Assembly: GCF_052324685.1 (NCBI RefSeq)
Contig: NW_027506970.1
Coordinates: 310,001 to 374,000 of the forward strand
Direction of reading: 5' to 3'
From: Brachyhypopomus gauderio
Lineage: Eukaryota; Chordata; Actinopteri; Gymnotiformes; Hypopomidae
DNA: 64,000 nt
The notes under the pieces were generated by a model, which ran no database searches, was not told the origin of the DNA, and was given only the letters and a program-made list of their open reading frames with translations. Both the position numbers and the translations under genes were made by a program. Of the stretch, positions 13,823-24,640 are shown in pieces (within the stretch, counting starts at the first letter, position 1; each line of letters begins with the position of its first letter).

Positions 13823-14241
13823 GTATATGAAGCATATAATAAGCAAAATAATAAGTAGCAATTATTAGTAGCAAAATCATTTCAAGGGGCCTCAGATTGT
13901 ACGTCTTCCTTTCTTGGTAGTTTCTGTCTTGCTACATCATTTTCTGTCAGACACTTTATGCCATCCACCCCACCCTGCCTGCACTCTCTTCTTTACCTCT
14001 TTCACTTCCTTCTACTACTATTGAGTATACAGGTACATTATTACAGTCCTGATTTCATGGATTTGATATTTTATTCACACATCTGGTTTTCTTTATAAAA
14101 TGTTTAAATACTATAACAGAAATTATAGACTACTGTTTAGCACTATAATCATATTTGTTGTATTTTAAGTATTTAATTTAAATTAATAACAAATTTCAAA
14201 ACATGGTAGCCTCCATCTTCTTAATCATTCATCTGTTTCAG
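13823..14241 (+). other. Intron after the array; nothing firm
   Basis: Array homology fades near 13,942. An exon-like stretch from 13,955 to 14,031 has splice-like borders, but its incoming phase does not fit (see rejected items). Confidence 0.5.
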
Positions 14242-17200
14242 ATATGAATTCCAGAGTGTCTGCAGAATGTCAGGTGTCTCACAATTCACACATGTACAAA
14301 GATAATTGGGACAATAACCAGTCCTTACTCAATGACTAATATCAGGGATTCTCAACCCACACTTGCTCATTTATGTCACGTTACGGTCCCCGACCCCTCC
14401 CTATTGGGCATGTGTTTACGTTGTCTGCGTCTACTCGTCTGCGTCTACTCGTCTGCGTCTGTAGATCTCCGTGGGTGCGGTTACGTCTTGTGTTAATCCA
14501 TCTCACCTGTGGCTCGTCTCGTCATCACTTGGGGTTTATGTTTTTTGTCTATTTAATGTGCGCTCGCAAAGTGTCCTGTGCTCGTCGTTATTTGAGTCTT
14601 ACATGTCACTTTATGTGTTCTCGTTATACGTGCGCCGTCTGCGCAATTCTGTGTTAATCAGTGGCGCAAAAAGGGGGAATGCAGCGTATGCGACGCATAG
14701 GGGCGCTGCACTAGAGGGGGCGCCAAATTGATAAGATATAATACTTAATTAGTGTCCATCTTACGTTCGCCCCCCGTCAACAACTTTCGTTCGGGGGGCG
14801 CCGATAGTATGTTTGCATACATCTCAGAAAGTAAGTAATTGCACCCCTGGTGTTAATAAACGTTACGTGTGGAATGAGAGCCGGATTCCTGTCTCGTCCG
14901 TCGCTGTCCGCCACACGTCACAATTTACATTATGTCGCGACCTACTTTTATACAATACACATATTATAACAAGTTAAAAGGGTTAACAATTGTGCTTACC
15001 ATGGCAACAAGAATGGTTTGCATGCAGGGCTCCAGACAAAAATTGCTCAATTACTCAAACCCTAAAAGAAAAAAATCAGGCACCAATAACTTTTTCTAGG
15101 CACCATAATAATATACAAACTAATAAGCATTGCAACATACATCAGGCCATCTGTTATTTAGGATCTCTGCCGTCCAACATGCCTGATGTCTTTCTCTTCC
15201 TTGTAACTGCAGTAAAGTTGGTTTCATGTTTGCATATTCCCGTATTCAGAATTAGATATGTTATTTTAAATGTACTACTGTCAACATCTACAAATTACCT
15301 TATGGACGAAAGTGGCGGTCGTAAAGGCCCCAGAGCACTGCACACTCTGTTTTTCTGCAAAATATTTCAATAGTTTTTAAATGATCCTTCAAAAGACCAT
15401 AAAACAAGTTGTTACATATTAAGTGCATCTTAAACAACAACCTACTACTCTTGAATGGGTAGCTCTACTGTAACGCTGCTCGCGCAGCGGAGCGAGAGGA
15501 CGGACACAATTGCTGAGATGACCGAAATCAGGGTCAAACAGAAAAGCATTGGTCAAGTCCGATAGGGAGTCCGAACATAAAACACTTAGCGACATACTGA
15601 ACACTAGGAAATGAAACACGGGAAAACGCAGACGACTGAAACGAACAAATAACACAGGGCAACAGGGCAGCAAACGGGAAGTACTCACAAGAACAGGATA
15701 ACGACGCATAAAGCACAAACCAATAGATAGACAAAACCACGGATAACTAGACTGGGGAAATACTGGGACTTATATACAAAGAACTAAACTAGGGACAGGT
15801 AACGGCAATGACACGGGGGCGTGGTAACAAACAAGGAATCACGGAGACAAACGAGTGGGGCGGGATAAACAGGCACAGACACAAGGGAACTCGGAGTGAC
15901 AGCCAAGGGAGGGGGCGAGGCCATACGTGACATCTACTTATCTCTTTGTGGTGGTCAGTTTTTGTTTAAACATTTCAATAGCTTTTAAATGTCACGCTGA
16001 CAACTCTGAACCCCTCCTTGTGGGCGTGGCCCTATGTTGTCTGCATGCCGTTATGTCCATGTTTGTAGTTCCGTGGGTGTGGGTTGTTTGTGAGCATGTT
16101 CGTTAGTCTCACCTGTGCCTTGTCTCGTGATCACGAGGGTATGTGTTATTCAACTATTTAATGTGCGTTCGCGCAATATCTCGTGCTCATCTTTGTCTAA
16201 AGCTCGTGCCGTTGTGAGTGTTCTATGTTGAGTGCTTGCGCTATCTGCGCCGCACTTTATGCGTTGTGCACCAAATAAACGTTGTTTGTCAGAAGTTGTG
16301 CCTGCCTCCTCCTACCATTACATTAAACGGTCATAAGACCATAAAACAAGGTCTATTACACAAAATGCATCCTAAATACAGTAACAACCTACAACTCAGA
16401 TATCGGTATTTCTACCTTGCACCTACCTTGTCGCGACCCACCAGTTGAGAATCACTGACTAATATCATTAATGATCAGATATTTAGAGGAAATCTTAACA
16501 AAATTTAAAAATGGATTTTTAATTGACTTCTTGTTGTAGGTCAGTTTCACTGTGAAATGTGGAGAGACTTTACTGAATATCACTGATGGACCTCTCTCAA
16601 AGGAGGTAGGTAATGAAGAAGCACAATCTGAAAGAAAGTGACCTTTGAAGTGTCATACTTGTGTTCACAGGATGGATGTGCATTTACGTTCTTTATCTTC
16701 CCTTCTGCTTACTGATCAGGTTGTGAGCCAAAAACTCAATATGATGTTCAACATCACAAAGAACCTGCAGTATACTAATAATTCAGATGCTCTCATAACC
16801 TATGGAAACACAATACTGAAAGTCACAGTTAAACTGGTATCTGCACTGGTGAAGACAACAGAAACCAACTACTCCATGTACATCCCTCTCAATGGCTTAG
16901 GTAAATATATATTCAATTAAGTGACTTAGCATTCCAGATACTATTTGGTGCTTGGTACAGTGCTTTCTCTGGGATTGCTGTTAAGTGATTACAGTTCTAG
17001 AGTTGCTTTTATATTGTGTCAACTGAAGCCTTCTCTAGTTATCTAAATCGCAAACCACATAGAAACATCCTTCCACAAATAAACACAAGAAACCCCTGTA
17101 TACTGAAAACACATTTAATTATTCAACCATTATTCAAGAACAAATGCGCAGTCTTGCATCGGTAGCCAACTATACCCAGGACGAGATTACTGAAAACATA

Positions 17201-17763
17201 AGCTTCTTTTGTAAGTCAACTTAAGATCTTCAACATACATAAACCAAGCATTAAATATACTTATATCATATATTTATATAAGAGAAATCCATCCCAAAAC
17301 CAAACTGAAGTTTATTTCAGTAGACATATCAAAACAGAAGAAACATTACTTTAGGTATTGCTTTAAAAATTTCACCAGATATGCATGGTAAAGGTTAACC
17401 CCTCCTACTTACTGTAATATGTAAAAATATGTCTAATATCTACAGCACTGATGGAACATGGGGCTAGATTACAATTATTGTCTTGTTATTACACTTATTG
17501 TCTTGTCAGATATCCAGGTTTTTGCAGTTGGACCAAACACCTCCATAAATGAAGTCATTCATCTTGAACGAAGCAACAACGCTTGGATGGAAATCGACCT
17601 TATCAAGATTTCACAAAAAAATAATGGTACCATTGTAATCCTTTCACCTTTACACCAGACTTCTGAGGCTTCCATCCACCAGGGTTGGGTCAGCATCAGA
17701 CTGGACAGGAGGGGCAGTTGATCCAGTCATTATTCAGTTACCCTTCAGGGCTATACTCTATAT

Positions 17764-17858
<95 letters not shown>

Positions 17859-17877
17859 GGCAAGCCGTTCAGGAAAA

Positions 17878-17962
<85 letters not shown>

Positions 17963-20116
17963 GACTGCTAAGTCTGAATATATGGAATGAAACCTGAGAA
18001 TATGGAACGAAAGTCTGAATATATGGAATGAAAGTCTGAATATATGGAATGAAAGTCTGAATATATGGAATGAAAACCTGAATATATGGAATGAAACCTG
18101 ATGTCATCGACGCACTCGCACCATTTTGTGACTCGCACCATATTCAGACTTTCATTCCATATATTCAGACTTCATTCCATATATTCAGACTTAGCAGTCA
18201 TTCTATATATATAGTTTTTTATAGTTTTTTCCTTGCCTAAAGGCTTGCCATATATACAGTGGGGAAAATAAGTATTTAGTCAGTCACCAATTGTGCAAGT
18301 TCTCCCACTTAAAAAGATGAGAGAGGCCGGTAATTGACATCATAGGTAGACCCCAACTATGAGAGACAAAATGTGAAAAAATTTTTTTTGAGAATTGAGA
18401 AAATCATTTTGTCTGACTTTTAAAGAATTTATTTGCAAATAATGGTGGAAAATAAGTATTTGGTCAATAACAAAAGTTCATCTCAATACTTTGTTGTATA
18501 TCCTCTGTTGGCAATGACAGAGGTCAAACGTTTTCTGTAAGTCTTCACAAGGTTGGCACACACTGTTGCTGGTATGTTTGCCCATTCCTCCATGCAGATC
18601 TCCTCATGTTTCATCTTCATTGCCCTTGCTGATGGAAGGAGGTTTGCACCCAAAATCTCACAATACATGGCCCCATTCATTCTTTCATGTACACGGACCA
18701 GTCGTCCTGGTCCCTTTGCAGAGAAACAGCCCCAAAGCATGATGTTGCCACCCCCATGCTTCACAGTTGGTATGGTGTTCTTTGAATGCAACTCAGCATT
18801 CACTGTCCTCCAAACACGACGAGTTGTGTTTTTACCAAATAGTTCTACTTTGGTTTCATCTGACCATATGACATTCTCCCAATACTCTTCTGGAACATCC
18901 AAATGCTCTCTAGCAAACTTCAGACGTGCCTGGCTTAAGCAGGGGGACACGTCTGGCACTGCAAGATCTGAGTCCCTGACGTCGTAGTGTGTTGCTGATG
19001 GTAGCCTGTGTAACGTTGGTCCCAGCTTTCTGCAGGTCATTCACTAGACCCCCCCTTGTGGTTCTGGGATTTTTCCTCACCGTTCTTGAGATCATTTTGA
19101 CCCCACGGGCTGAGATCTTGCGTGGAGCCCCAGATCGAGGGAGATTAGTAGTAGTCTTGTAGGTCTTCCATTTTCTGATTATTGCTACCACAGTAGATTT
19201 CTTCACACCAAGCTTCTTGCCTATTGCAGATTCAGTCTTCCCAGCCTACAATTCGGTTTCTGGTGCCCTCCGACAGCTCTTTCGTCTTCACCATAGTGGA
19301 GTTTGGAGTGTGACTGTTTGAGGTTGTGGGCAGGTGTCTTTTATACTGTTAACGACTTCAAATAGGTGCCATTAATACAGGTAATGAGTGGGGGAAAGAG
19401 GAGCCTCTTAAAAAAGAAGTTACAGGTCTGTGACAGCCAGAAATCTTGTTTGTTTGTAGGTGACCAAATACTTATTTTCCACCATTATTTGCAAATAAAT
19501 TCTTTAAAAGTCAGACAAAATGATTTTCTTAATTTTTTTTTTCACATTTTGTCTCTCATAGTTGAGGTCTACCTATGATGTCAATTACAGACCTCTCTCA
19601 TCTTTTTAAGTGGGAGAACTTACACAATTGGTGACTGACTAAATACTTATTTTCCCCACTGTATATGTGTTTGAGAGTAGCTGTAATGTACAGTGGCCTA
19701 TTTTATGTTACAGCATTCATATATGTAGCATCTGTGGAAACATTTGAGGATACAGTAGCTGTGTCACTGAGGACTGTAGAAAATAAAAGGTGCAGCAATC
19801 TAGTTCTGTCACTTTTGCATGAACTCAAGGAACTATTTGATCATCACATTCAGCATTTAAGTGCCAGTTTGGAGAAGGAATTTCTGCTCATAGTTATATA
19901 ATTTCAATTGATGTACTGATGTTTCATACTTCAGGATCAGCTGCTGTGGCTTTCATGATCTACACCAACATGTCAAGCATGCTGAATTCCATCTTATTCA
20001 ATACAAGTAACAATACAGTGAAGACCATCATATCCACGGTGGTGTCAGCTACTCTCCCTAAAACCAACATCACTCAGTTCACCGAACCAGTGAACATCAC
20101 CCTGCGTCACAATACA
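14242..20116 (+). CDS. ADGRE-like receptor: stalk end and GAIN domain exons
   Basis: Five exons are called: 14242-14273, 16540-16605, 16720-16900, 17510-17626 and 19935-20116. Entry is phase 1, matching the microexon array. Junction phases 0, 0, 1, 1, 0 agree at every step. Recognisable segments are [17 protein letters not shown] (with an N-glycosylation site), [47 protein letters not shown] and [18 protein letters not shown], ending VNITLRHNT. The pattern IDL-I-I-NNGSAAVAF with a following VN-TLRH is typical, from family knowledge, of fish ADGRE/CD97-group GAIN domains just before the GPS. Several NxT/S sequons fit an extracellular domain. The 32-nt exon at 14,242 is the least certain, but total frame closure supports it. 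Confidence 0.85.
14374..14922 (+). mobile_element. Solo-LTR-like element with nested hAT MITE
   Basis: It begins TGTCACG and ends CGTCACA (TG...CA), and is flanked by the 5-bp direct repeat ATTTA (14369-14373 and 14923-14927). An AATAAA occurs near 14,854. This matches a solo LTR about 350 bp long before the insertion at 14,659. No internal retroelement region is present. The overlapping 94- and 86-residue open frames are not genes. Confidence 0.75.
14659..14849. mobile_element. hAT MITE, 191 bp
   Basis: Ends CAGTGGCGC and GCACCCCTG are flanked by the exact 8-bp duplication GTGTTAAT (14651-14658 and 14850-14857). It carries a C-rich core with GTCAACAACTTTCGTTCG that recurs in other elements of the window. 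Confidence 0.88.
14923..15468. other. Intronic spacer, no gene seen
   Basis: No splice-supported exon fits here. The 127-residue open frame at 14990 matches nothing I recognise and lies inside the receptor intron. Confidence 0.5.
15469..15932 (-). mobile_element. Solo-LTR-like element, 464 bp
   Basis: Read on the minus strand it runs TGTCACGTATGG to GCGTTACA. It is flanked by the 5-bp direct repeat TCTAC (15464-15468 and 15933-15937). A TATATAAG-like motif lies internally on the minus strand. No internal domain is present. Confidence 0.75.
15990..16322 (+). mobile_element. Solo-LTR-like element, 333 bp
   Basis: Begins TGTCACGCTGAC and ends CCATTACA, with 5-bp direct repeats TTAAA (15985-15989 and 16323-16327). 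It contains AATAAA near 16,274. Its start resembles the element at 14,374. Confidence 0.74.
17769..17960. repeat. (AT)n microsatellites
   Basis: Two long AT runs (about 17,769-17,854 and 17,881-17,960) are separated by a short unique spacer. The second lies inside the fold-back element starting at 17,851. The Tyr/Ile-repeat open frames here are artefacts of the repeat. Confidence 0.95.
17851..18254. mobile_element. Fold-back (inverted repeat) element
   Basis: The left end (TATTATGGCAAGCC, then AGGAAAAAACTATATA) is inverted at the right end (TATATAGTTTTTT, then GGCTTGCCATA). Inner arms AATGACTGCTAAGTCTGAAT and its inverse follow. Between them lie several copies of a 21-bp motif, GTCTGAATATATGGAATGAAA. 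The left arm has been enlarged by (AT)n growth. No coding potential. Confidence 0.8.
18257..19661 (-). mobile_element. Tc1/mariner-type element, 1405 bp
   Basis: Terminal inverted repeats start CAGTGGGGAAAATAAGTATT at the left and end in the inverse at the right, with TA dinucleotides on both sides. The TIRs are long (about 65 bp or more). The transposase gene inside is broken. The element sits in a receptor intron directly next to the fold-back element. Confidence 0.95.
18483..19206 (-). pseudogene. Tc1 transposase, frameshifted and internally deleted
   Basis: The N-terminal part (19206-18910) has the paired-like HTH region with [16 protein letters not shown]. The second part (19040-18483) is in another frame and carries [17 protein letters not shown], with the first catalytic Asp of the DD34E triad. 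After [10 protein letters not shown] the sequence jumps to [12 protein letters not shown]. The family segment with the second Asp and the Glu is therefore missing (roughly 60 residues compared with known Tc1 proteins). The C-terminal [10 protein letters not shown] is present. It is inactive by both frameshift and deletion. Confidence 0.93.
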
Positions 20117-20324
20117 GTGAGTTTTATGTCATAAAATTCATGCCTCATTTTTTTATTTTTATGCATTTGAATTATCAAAACCTGAAACACCGTTATAGAC
20201 ACCAGTTTTATATAAACACCACTTTTTGTGATTGTAACATTGCTGAAGTGATAGCAGCATGCAGAACCACTGGTTATTATTATTAGCAATAGTAGTACAT
20301 TAACTACTATTAGCTACTAGCTAC

Positions 20325-20500
20325 TATGATGTGGTGGTTAGCACTGTCACCTCACAGCAAGGTGGTTTGGGTTCGATTCTCGGTCTGGTCCGCTCTGTGT
20401 GGAGTTTTCTGATGCTCCAAAGGAGGCAGTCCATCTGGTTCACTAAGATTCCTCTCTGTGATGCTAAATTAATAAAGTGCAAAGCAAACTATCCGTGGCC
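20325..20500 (+). mobile_element. tRNA-derived SINE-like repeat
   Basis: An A-box-like GTGGTTAGCACTG is followed by a B-box GGGTTCGATTC near 20,370, the layout of a tRNA-derived SINE head. The tail is not resolved. Confidence 0.6.
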
Positions 20501-20700
20501 CCATTCCAGCTTATATAACTGTATTTACTTGGTTTTTGCCATTATCTGTGGTGGCTGGGATATTTGTATTGGACATTTCTAGCTTCCACTTCACAACTGC
20601 TCCTGTCAGTACCTGCGCCAGATGTATGCTCATGCAACTATCATAGAAAGAGCGTGTCTGTAGATTTATGCTTGTTTGACTATCATAGAGGGTGAGTCTT

Positions 20701-20987
20701 GGGGCAGTCATGGCCTGGTGGTAGGGAACTGGTCTTGTGACTGGAGGATCGTGGGTTCGATTCCCAGACCTGAGGCCATGACTGAGGTGCCCTTGACCAA
20801 GGCACCTAACCCCAACTGCTTCCCGGCCGCCGGGCTAGGGCTGCCCACCGCTCTGGGCACGTGTGATCCACAGCCCCCTAGTAATCACTAGAGTGTGTGT
20901 GTGTGTTCTAACTGCACAGATGGGTTAAAAGCGGAGGACAAATTTCGATTGCGGTGTAAAAATCACAATTGACAAAATACGGCACAT
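20701..20987 (+). mobile_element. tRNA-derived SINE
   Basis: The head has an A-box-like TGGCCTGGTGGTAGGG and a B-box GTGGGTTCGATTCC at about 20,752. A body follows with GACCAAGGCACCTAACCCC and a 3' section with a short (TG)n and GGAGGACAAATTTCG. This body is common in fish SINEs; the exact family name is not asserted. It lies in the receptor intron between the GAIN and GPS exons. Confidence 0.8.
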
Positions 20988-21272
20988 TTACATTACATTT
21001 ACAGTCTCTAGCACTGAACGTCTCATCTCCCACTCCACTGTGATGAAGTGAGCAGTCACAGTCAGGTAGCTCTCTATTGCCCTGGAGGTCCAGCTGTCTG
21101 TGGTTAAGTCGACAGAAGATTTTTTGGATAATTCGTTGACAATTTTGGTATTTTCAGGTTCATAAAGAAAAATCTTCATACTGTGTACGCGCAAGGGGGT
21201 TTTGTAAAGTGGCTCAAGCACTTTAATCATACTTTTAAACCATTTGTTTTTCACAACAGAATACGGCCTCAT
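20988..21272 (-). pseudogene. hAT (ZBED-like) transposase fragment
   Basis: The peptide contains SSVDLTTDSWTSRAIESYLT followed by VTAHFI, a hallmark of ZBED/hAT transposases before the RNase H-like domain. Upstream is PLYKTPLRVHSMKIF. Only about 95 residues remain, with no zinc finger and no dimerisation domain, so this is a relic. Confidence 0.8.
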
Positions 21273-21311
21273 GTCTGCAGTCCCAATAGACTTGGTAATA
21301 GCATTAGTTCT

Positions 21312-21610
21312 GTCAGGGCTGACTGGGATGCCACCCCTTCAGCCACCACAGGAGGGAGCTCCCGAGTCAGGACTGGACTCTCTGATCATGTGCCTGTTAC
21401 AAGGTGTCTCGCCACCTTCCTCTCTCTTGGTCTTTCTCTTTTTGTCTTTGCTTATTAGAATCCCTATCTCCTGCGCCGCTTCCTGGCCCATCAAGTTTTT
21501 CCCCAGCTATATCCTTCCTATCAGTTTGTTACGTCTGAGACTCGCAAAAACTAACATGTTTGCAAAGAGAGCTTACTTTGGTTTTGCACACAAGGGGTTA
21601 AAATCTCAGT
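21312..21610 (+). repeat. Unclassified dispersed repeat, copy 1
   Basis: Resembles 23,696-23,960: both begin TGTCAGGGCTG and share blocks such as CTCGCCACC/CTCACCACC and TATCTCCTGCG.CGCTTCCTG. LTR-like start, but no matching end or target duplication was found. Confidence 0.5.
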
Positions 21611-21823
21611 AGTAGCGGAAAGAGACGAATAACCCACAAGAACACTTGATTGCACATTTAAGTTGACGTTAATTTGAATGTACAGTTTTATCTTAATTTT
21701 GCTCTTAATTTAATATTTATTTTGCACTCAAAGTTGTTAGTTCATACTTATTTTTTGTATTATGTTAGTGATCCCGTGTCACTTCGCGCTTCAGCTTTTG
21801 CAAATTCACTCTTTTGCGGATTT

Positions 21824-22104
21824 TGTGATGGGCAGGGTGAGAAATAAAATGAAAGCGATCACGCCAAGTCTCAGGGAAAATGGAAGGTTTAATAGAAAAG
21901 TGCGCAAACCAAAAACCCGTGACATGATCCAAATGAAGGATATAATGACCAGCGGTCAACTGGTACAAAGACAAGACATATATACCCTCAGGTGAGACGG
22001 ATCGCGGGCTTTGCCCACCTGAGGGACGAACACAACAACACAACAACCGGACAGCTGGCGCTGTGGACGGAGGTAACCAGTAGGGGGCCTGCCGTACCGT
22101 GACA
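21824..22104 (-). mobile_element. Solo-LTR-like element, 281 bp
   Basis: On the minus strand it begins TGTCACGGTACGGC and ends CCCATCACA. It is flanked by the 5-bp duplication GATTT (21819-21823 and 22105-22109). This is the fourth such element in the receptor's introns. Confidence 0.72.
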
Positions 22105-23394
22105 GATTTTTATAAGATATTAATGGGGAAAAATAATTTGCAGGTCTTCGCTTTTTCGCCGGTTGTCTGTGGATTCCAATCGGTGGGAAAAACATTTATT
22201 TTATGATATATATTTTTTTACATGAAAAAATTTCAAAATGTATAAAAATATATTATATAAGTATTAAATAAGTATTAATTCTAACAATAAAGGAATGTTA
22301 TAAAAAATAAAATAGTACGAATTACAGTAAATAGTGCATATTTCCCCACGGAAACGAGAAGCAGCATCTTGCCTGAGACGCTACTTGCCTACATGAGATT
22401 GTAAACAACACGACTGGTTGCTCGCTGGATAAGCACACATGCACAGAACAGTGTGGAAATGGTTATTAAGGGATGGGAAATGTTTATGTAACGTAAAGGT
22501 GTAGGGAGGGTTTATAAAGCCTTAATATAGTGTATAAATACTTAAATAAATATACCGTTTCTACTTTTTTTCGGTTATTGCGGGTGGTTCTGGAGTCTCC
22601 AGAATGCGATAAACGGGGGATTACTGTATTTGTAATGTAATTTATATTTCCTATAATAAACCCAACATTTAGTTGTATATTTTTTATATATCTATTTTTC
22701 GTCTCCTGGTCACCAAGGCCGTGAACTAAACTGAAACATGAACCGTTCAGCCGTGTATCAGTTAGGTGGGTCGGAGTCCTGCCAAGCACGGAACAATTAG
22801 GTGAACAAATCTTTTGAACGATTCTTTTTAGTGAACTGATTCTAATGATTCAGTTCATCTAAAACAACTGCTGTGCCCATCACTACTCAGGAGTCACTTT
22901 CTTTTAAAAAGCAGAAACCTCTTGCCTCAATTAAAGGTCCTTTACACACGTACATGGCCAAGACGCATTGACAGACAAACTGTAGGAAAAGCGAGAGGAC
23001 TAAATAGAAGGGCAACAAGGGAATAAATGCAACACATTTGAAAGCAATAACAGATGAAACAAATTAGATGAAAGGCGTGGAAAACCAAGAACGAATGCAT
23101 GTACAAAGAAAAACACGGAGGAGGAAGACCCAAAGAGTGGCTACTCATTACACAGTTATATTTTGACTTTGGGAAGGGTTTTTTGTTTGACAGGGTGTTG
23201 GCCTCAGCCAGTTCAAGGATTCAAGGAGACTATTGTAGGTACCATGCTAAACCAGCAGGTGGCAGTACCACTGGCAACACATTAAACAAGCTTGCTTTGA
23301 TGGAAGTAAGGGTGTGTCTACAGTCCAGGTGTTTAAATACCCTGAACAGCCATAATTTCTCTCGCTCTGGTTTGACCGACACATAGGTTAGACC
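22105..23394. other. Intronic spacer, AT-rich, no gene
   Basis: No exon or recognisable transposon protein is seen. The open frames in the interval lack family features. Confidence 0.5.
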
Positions 23395-24640
23395 TAGGGG
23401 TGGGAATCGTTTACTATCTCACGATTCGATTCGATTCCGATTTTGGGGGCCACAATTCAATTCAAAATCGATTTTCGATTCAAAACGATTTTCGATTCAA
23501 AAAACGATTTGATTTATAAAAATTTCTGCTTAAGTCTATAAAATCTGCATGATCTACTACAGTCTGCTTTGCAAGACAGAATGACAAATACAGAAAACAA
23601 AGTGTCTTTCACATTTAATCAACAAAAATAATGTGCTTTGGTAAAATAAAATGCTTTTTGTTGTTACCAAAATTCTTGAGCTTCATTTTACAAGCTGTCA
23701 GGGCTGGCTCGGATGCTGTTCCCCCAGCCGTGGCTAGGGGCACCAGAGTCAGTCCCAGACTATAGGTGGCGTAACCATACGTTCTCAGCCAGTCTCTGCT
23801 TTCTCTGTGGTTGCTTCTCGTTTGAAGGTGTCTCACCACCTCTCTGTTATGCTTTCTCTTTACTTATTCGAGTATCTATCTCCTGCGTCGCTTCCTGACC
23901 CATCTCAAGTTTTCCCAATCCTGCATTTCTTCCTATCCGTTTTGCCTTTATTTTTGTGAAGGGTTTTATTTTGCTGCGGTGTTTTTTGCCAATTACTTCT
24001 TCTGGTGTCCTTGGTTTCGTTTTCGCGTTGCATATATCCGCGCTGTTTTTTAGTTACTGTTGTTATTTTGTTTCTTTCTCCCGTCTCACTACGGTTAACT
24101 GTTAGTTTTCCCGCGTTGTATTTTGCGCGTTGTTTTTTTGTTTCTATTTGCTCCATGCCCTCACGGTTTTGATTTCTATTCGCTTGCGCTTTGAGTCTCC
24201 CGTGTTGTTTTGTTTGTTCGTTCTGGATCGCTGTGCGCGTTTCCCTCTCGCTAATACATGTGACGTGTGTCAAACGTATTGCTTTTGCGAGCCGGCACTC
24301 GTGTCCACCCTTCTCTATATTATTTCACGCTGTGTGTACGTTCCCGTGCTCACCGCGTTACACACACCTTGCACACGAGCTACATTGTGTCAAGTTCGGT
24401 CTTCCCTAGCATTCGTAAATACCAAAATGAACCCATATTTTTGCCTTAAATGAAGACGGAACAGGTTGAATATCTCTTTCCTCCATCTGTCTTGAAACCT
24501 TTCCGCAGTGTGTCCCAGAACCTGCTGCGTAAAGTCTCGCGTAATTTTGTAATTACGTAACGCGACTTAAAATCGATTCTGAATCGTAGTAAATGAGAAT
24601 CGATTTTTGATATATGAATCGATTTTTTGGCACACCTCTA
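23395..24640. mobile_element. Non-autonomous hAT-like element, 1246 bp
   Basis: Ends TAGGGGTGGGAATCG and CACACCTCTA are inverted, and both subterminal regions are built from AATCGATTTT-type motifs. Flanks GTTAGACC and GTTAGACA match in 7 of 8 bases, consistent with an aged hAT target duplication. It contains a second copy of the dispersed repeat seen at 21,312, probably inserted or captured. Confidence 0.78.

Larger units (their letters stand above)
1..13942 (+). repeat. Higher-order tandem array, ~1.25-kb units
   Basis: Eleven copies of one block recur. Taking the 57-nt exon as marker, copies start at 546, 1769, 4401, 5768, 7019, 8270, 9536, 10787, 12053, 13319 and 13636. Spacings are 1223, 2632, 1367, 1251, 1251, 1266, 1251, 1266, 1266 and 317. 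The two long spacings are explained by mobile-element insertions and the last short one by a deletion junction near 13,552. The 1251/1266 difference is one extra 15-bp motif (ACAATAATAAGACAT). Each unit is itself an old dimer: its halves carry parallel exon trios (51/36/27 nt and 57/21/27 nt). Introns are as similar between units as exons, which points to recent amplification or gene conversion. The array continues upstream of base 1. Confidence 0.95.

Noticed and set aside
1-13942. CRISPR-like or protein-coding reading of the recurrent 68- and 62-residue open frames in the array.
   Set aside because: They are intron sequence repeated with each unit, on the wrong strand or without family features; repeat and spacer sizes do not fit CRISPR.
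13955-14031. Possible extra stalk exon between ATTTTCTGTCAG and GTACATT.
   Set aside because: The open frame needs phase-0 entry but the array delivers phase 1; phase-1 entry meets a TGA. Without it the downstream frame closes exactly.
17134-17212. Possible exon ([17 protein letters not shown]) with acceptor and donor-like borders in the GAIN region.
   Set aside because: The direct join of 16,900 to 17,510 gives the expected family sequence [13 protein letters not shown]; inserting this piece breaks that pattern.
17685-18107. Tyr/Ile repeat proteins.
   Set aside because: Translation of (AT)n.
18553-18987. 144-residue plus-strand open frame.
   Set aside because: Shadow of the Tc1 transposase on the minus strand.
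20745-20775. tRNA gene.
   Set aside because: A and B boxes belong to a SINE head with a long non-tRNA body; no cloverleaf with proper acceptor stem was seen.
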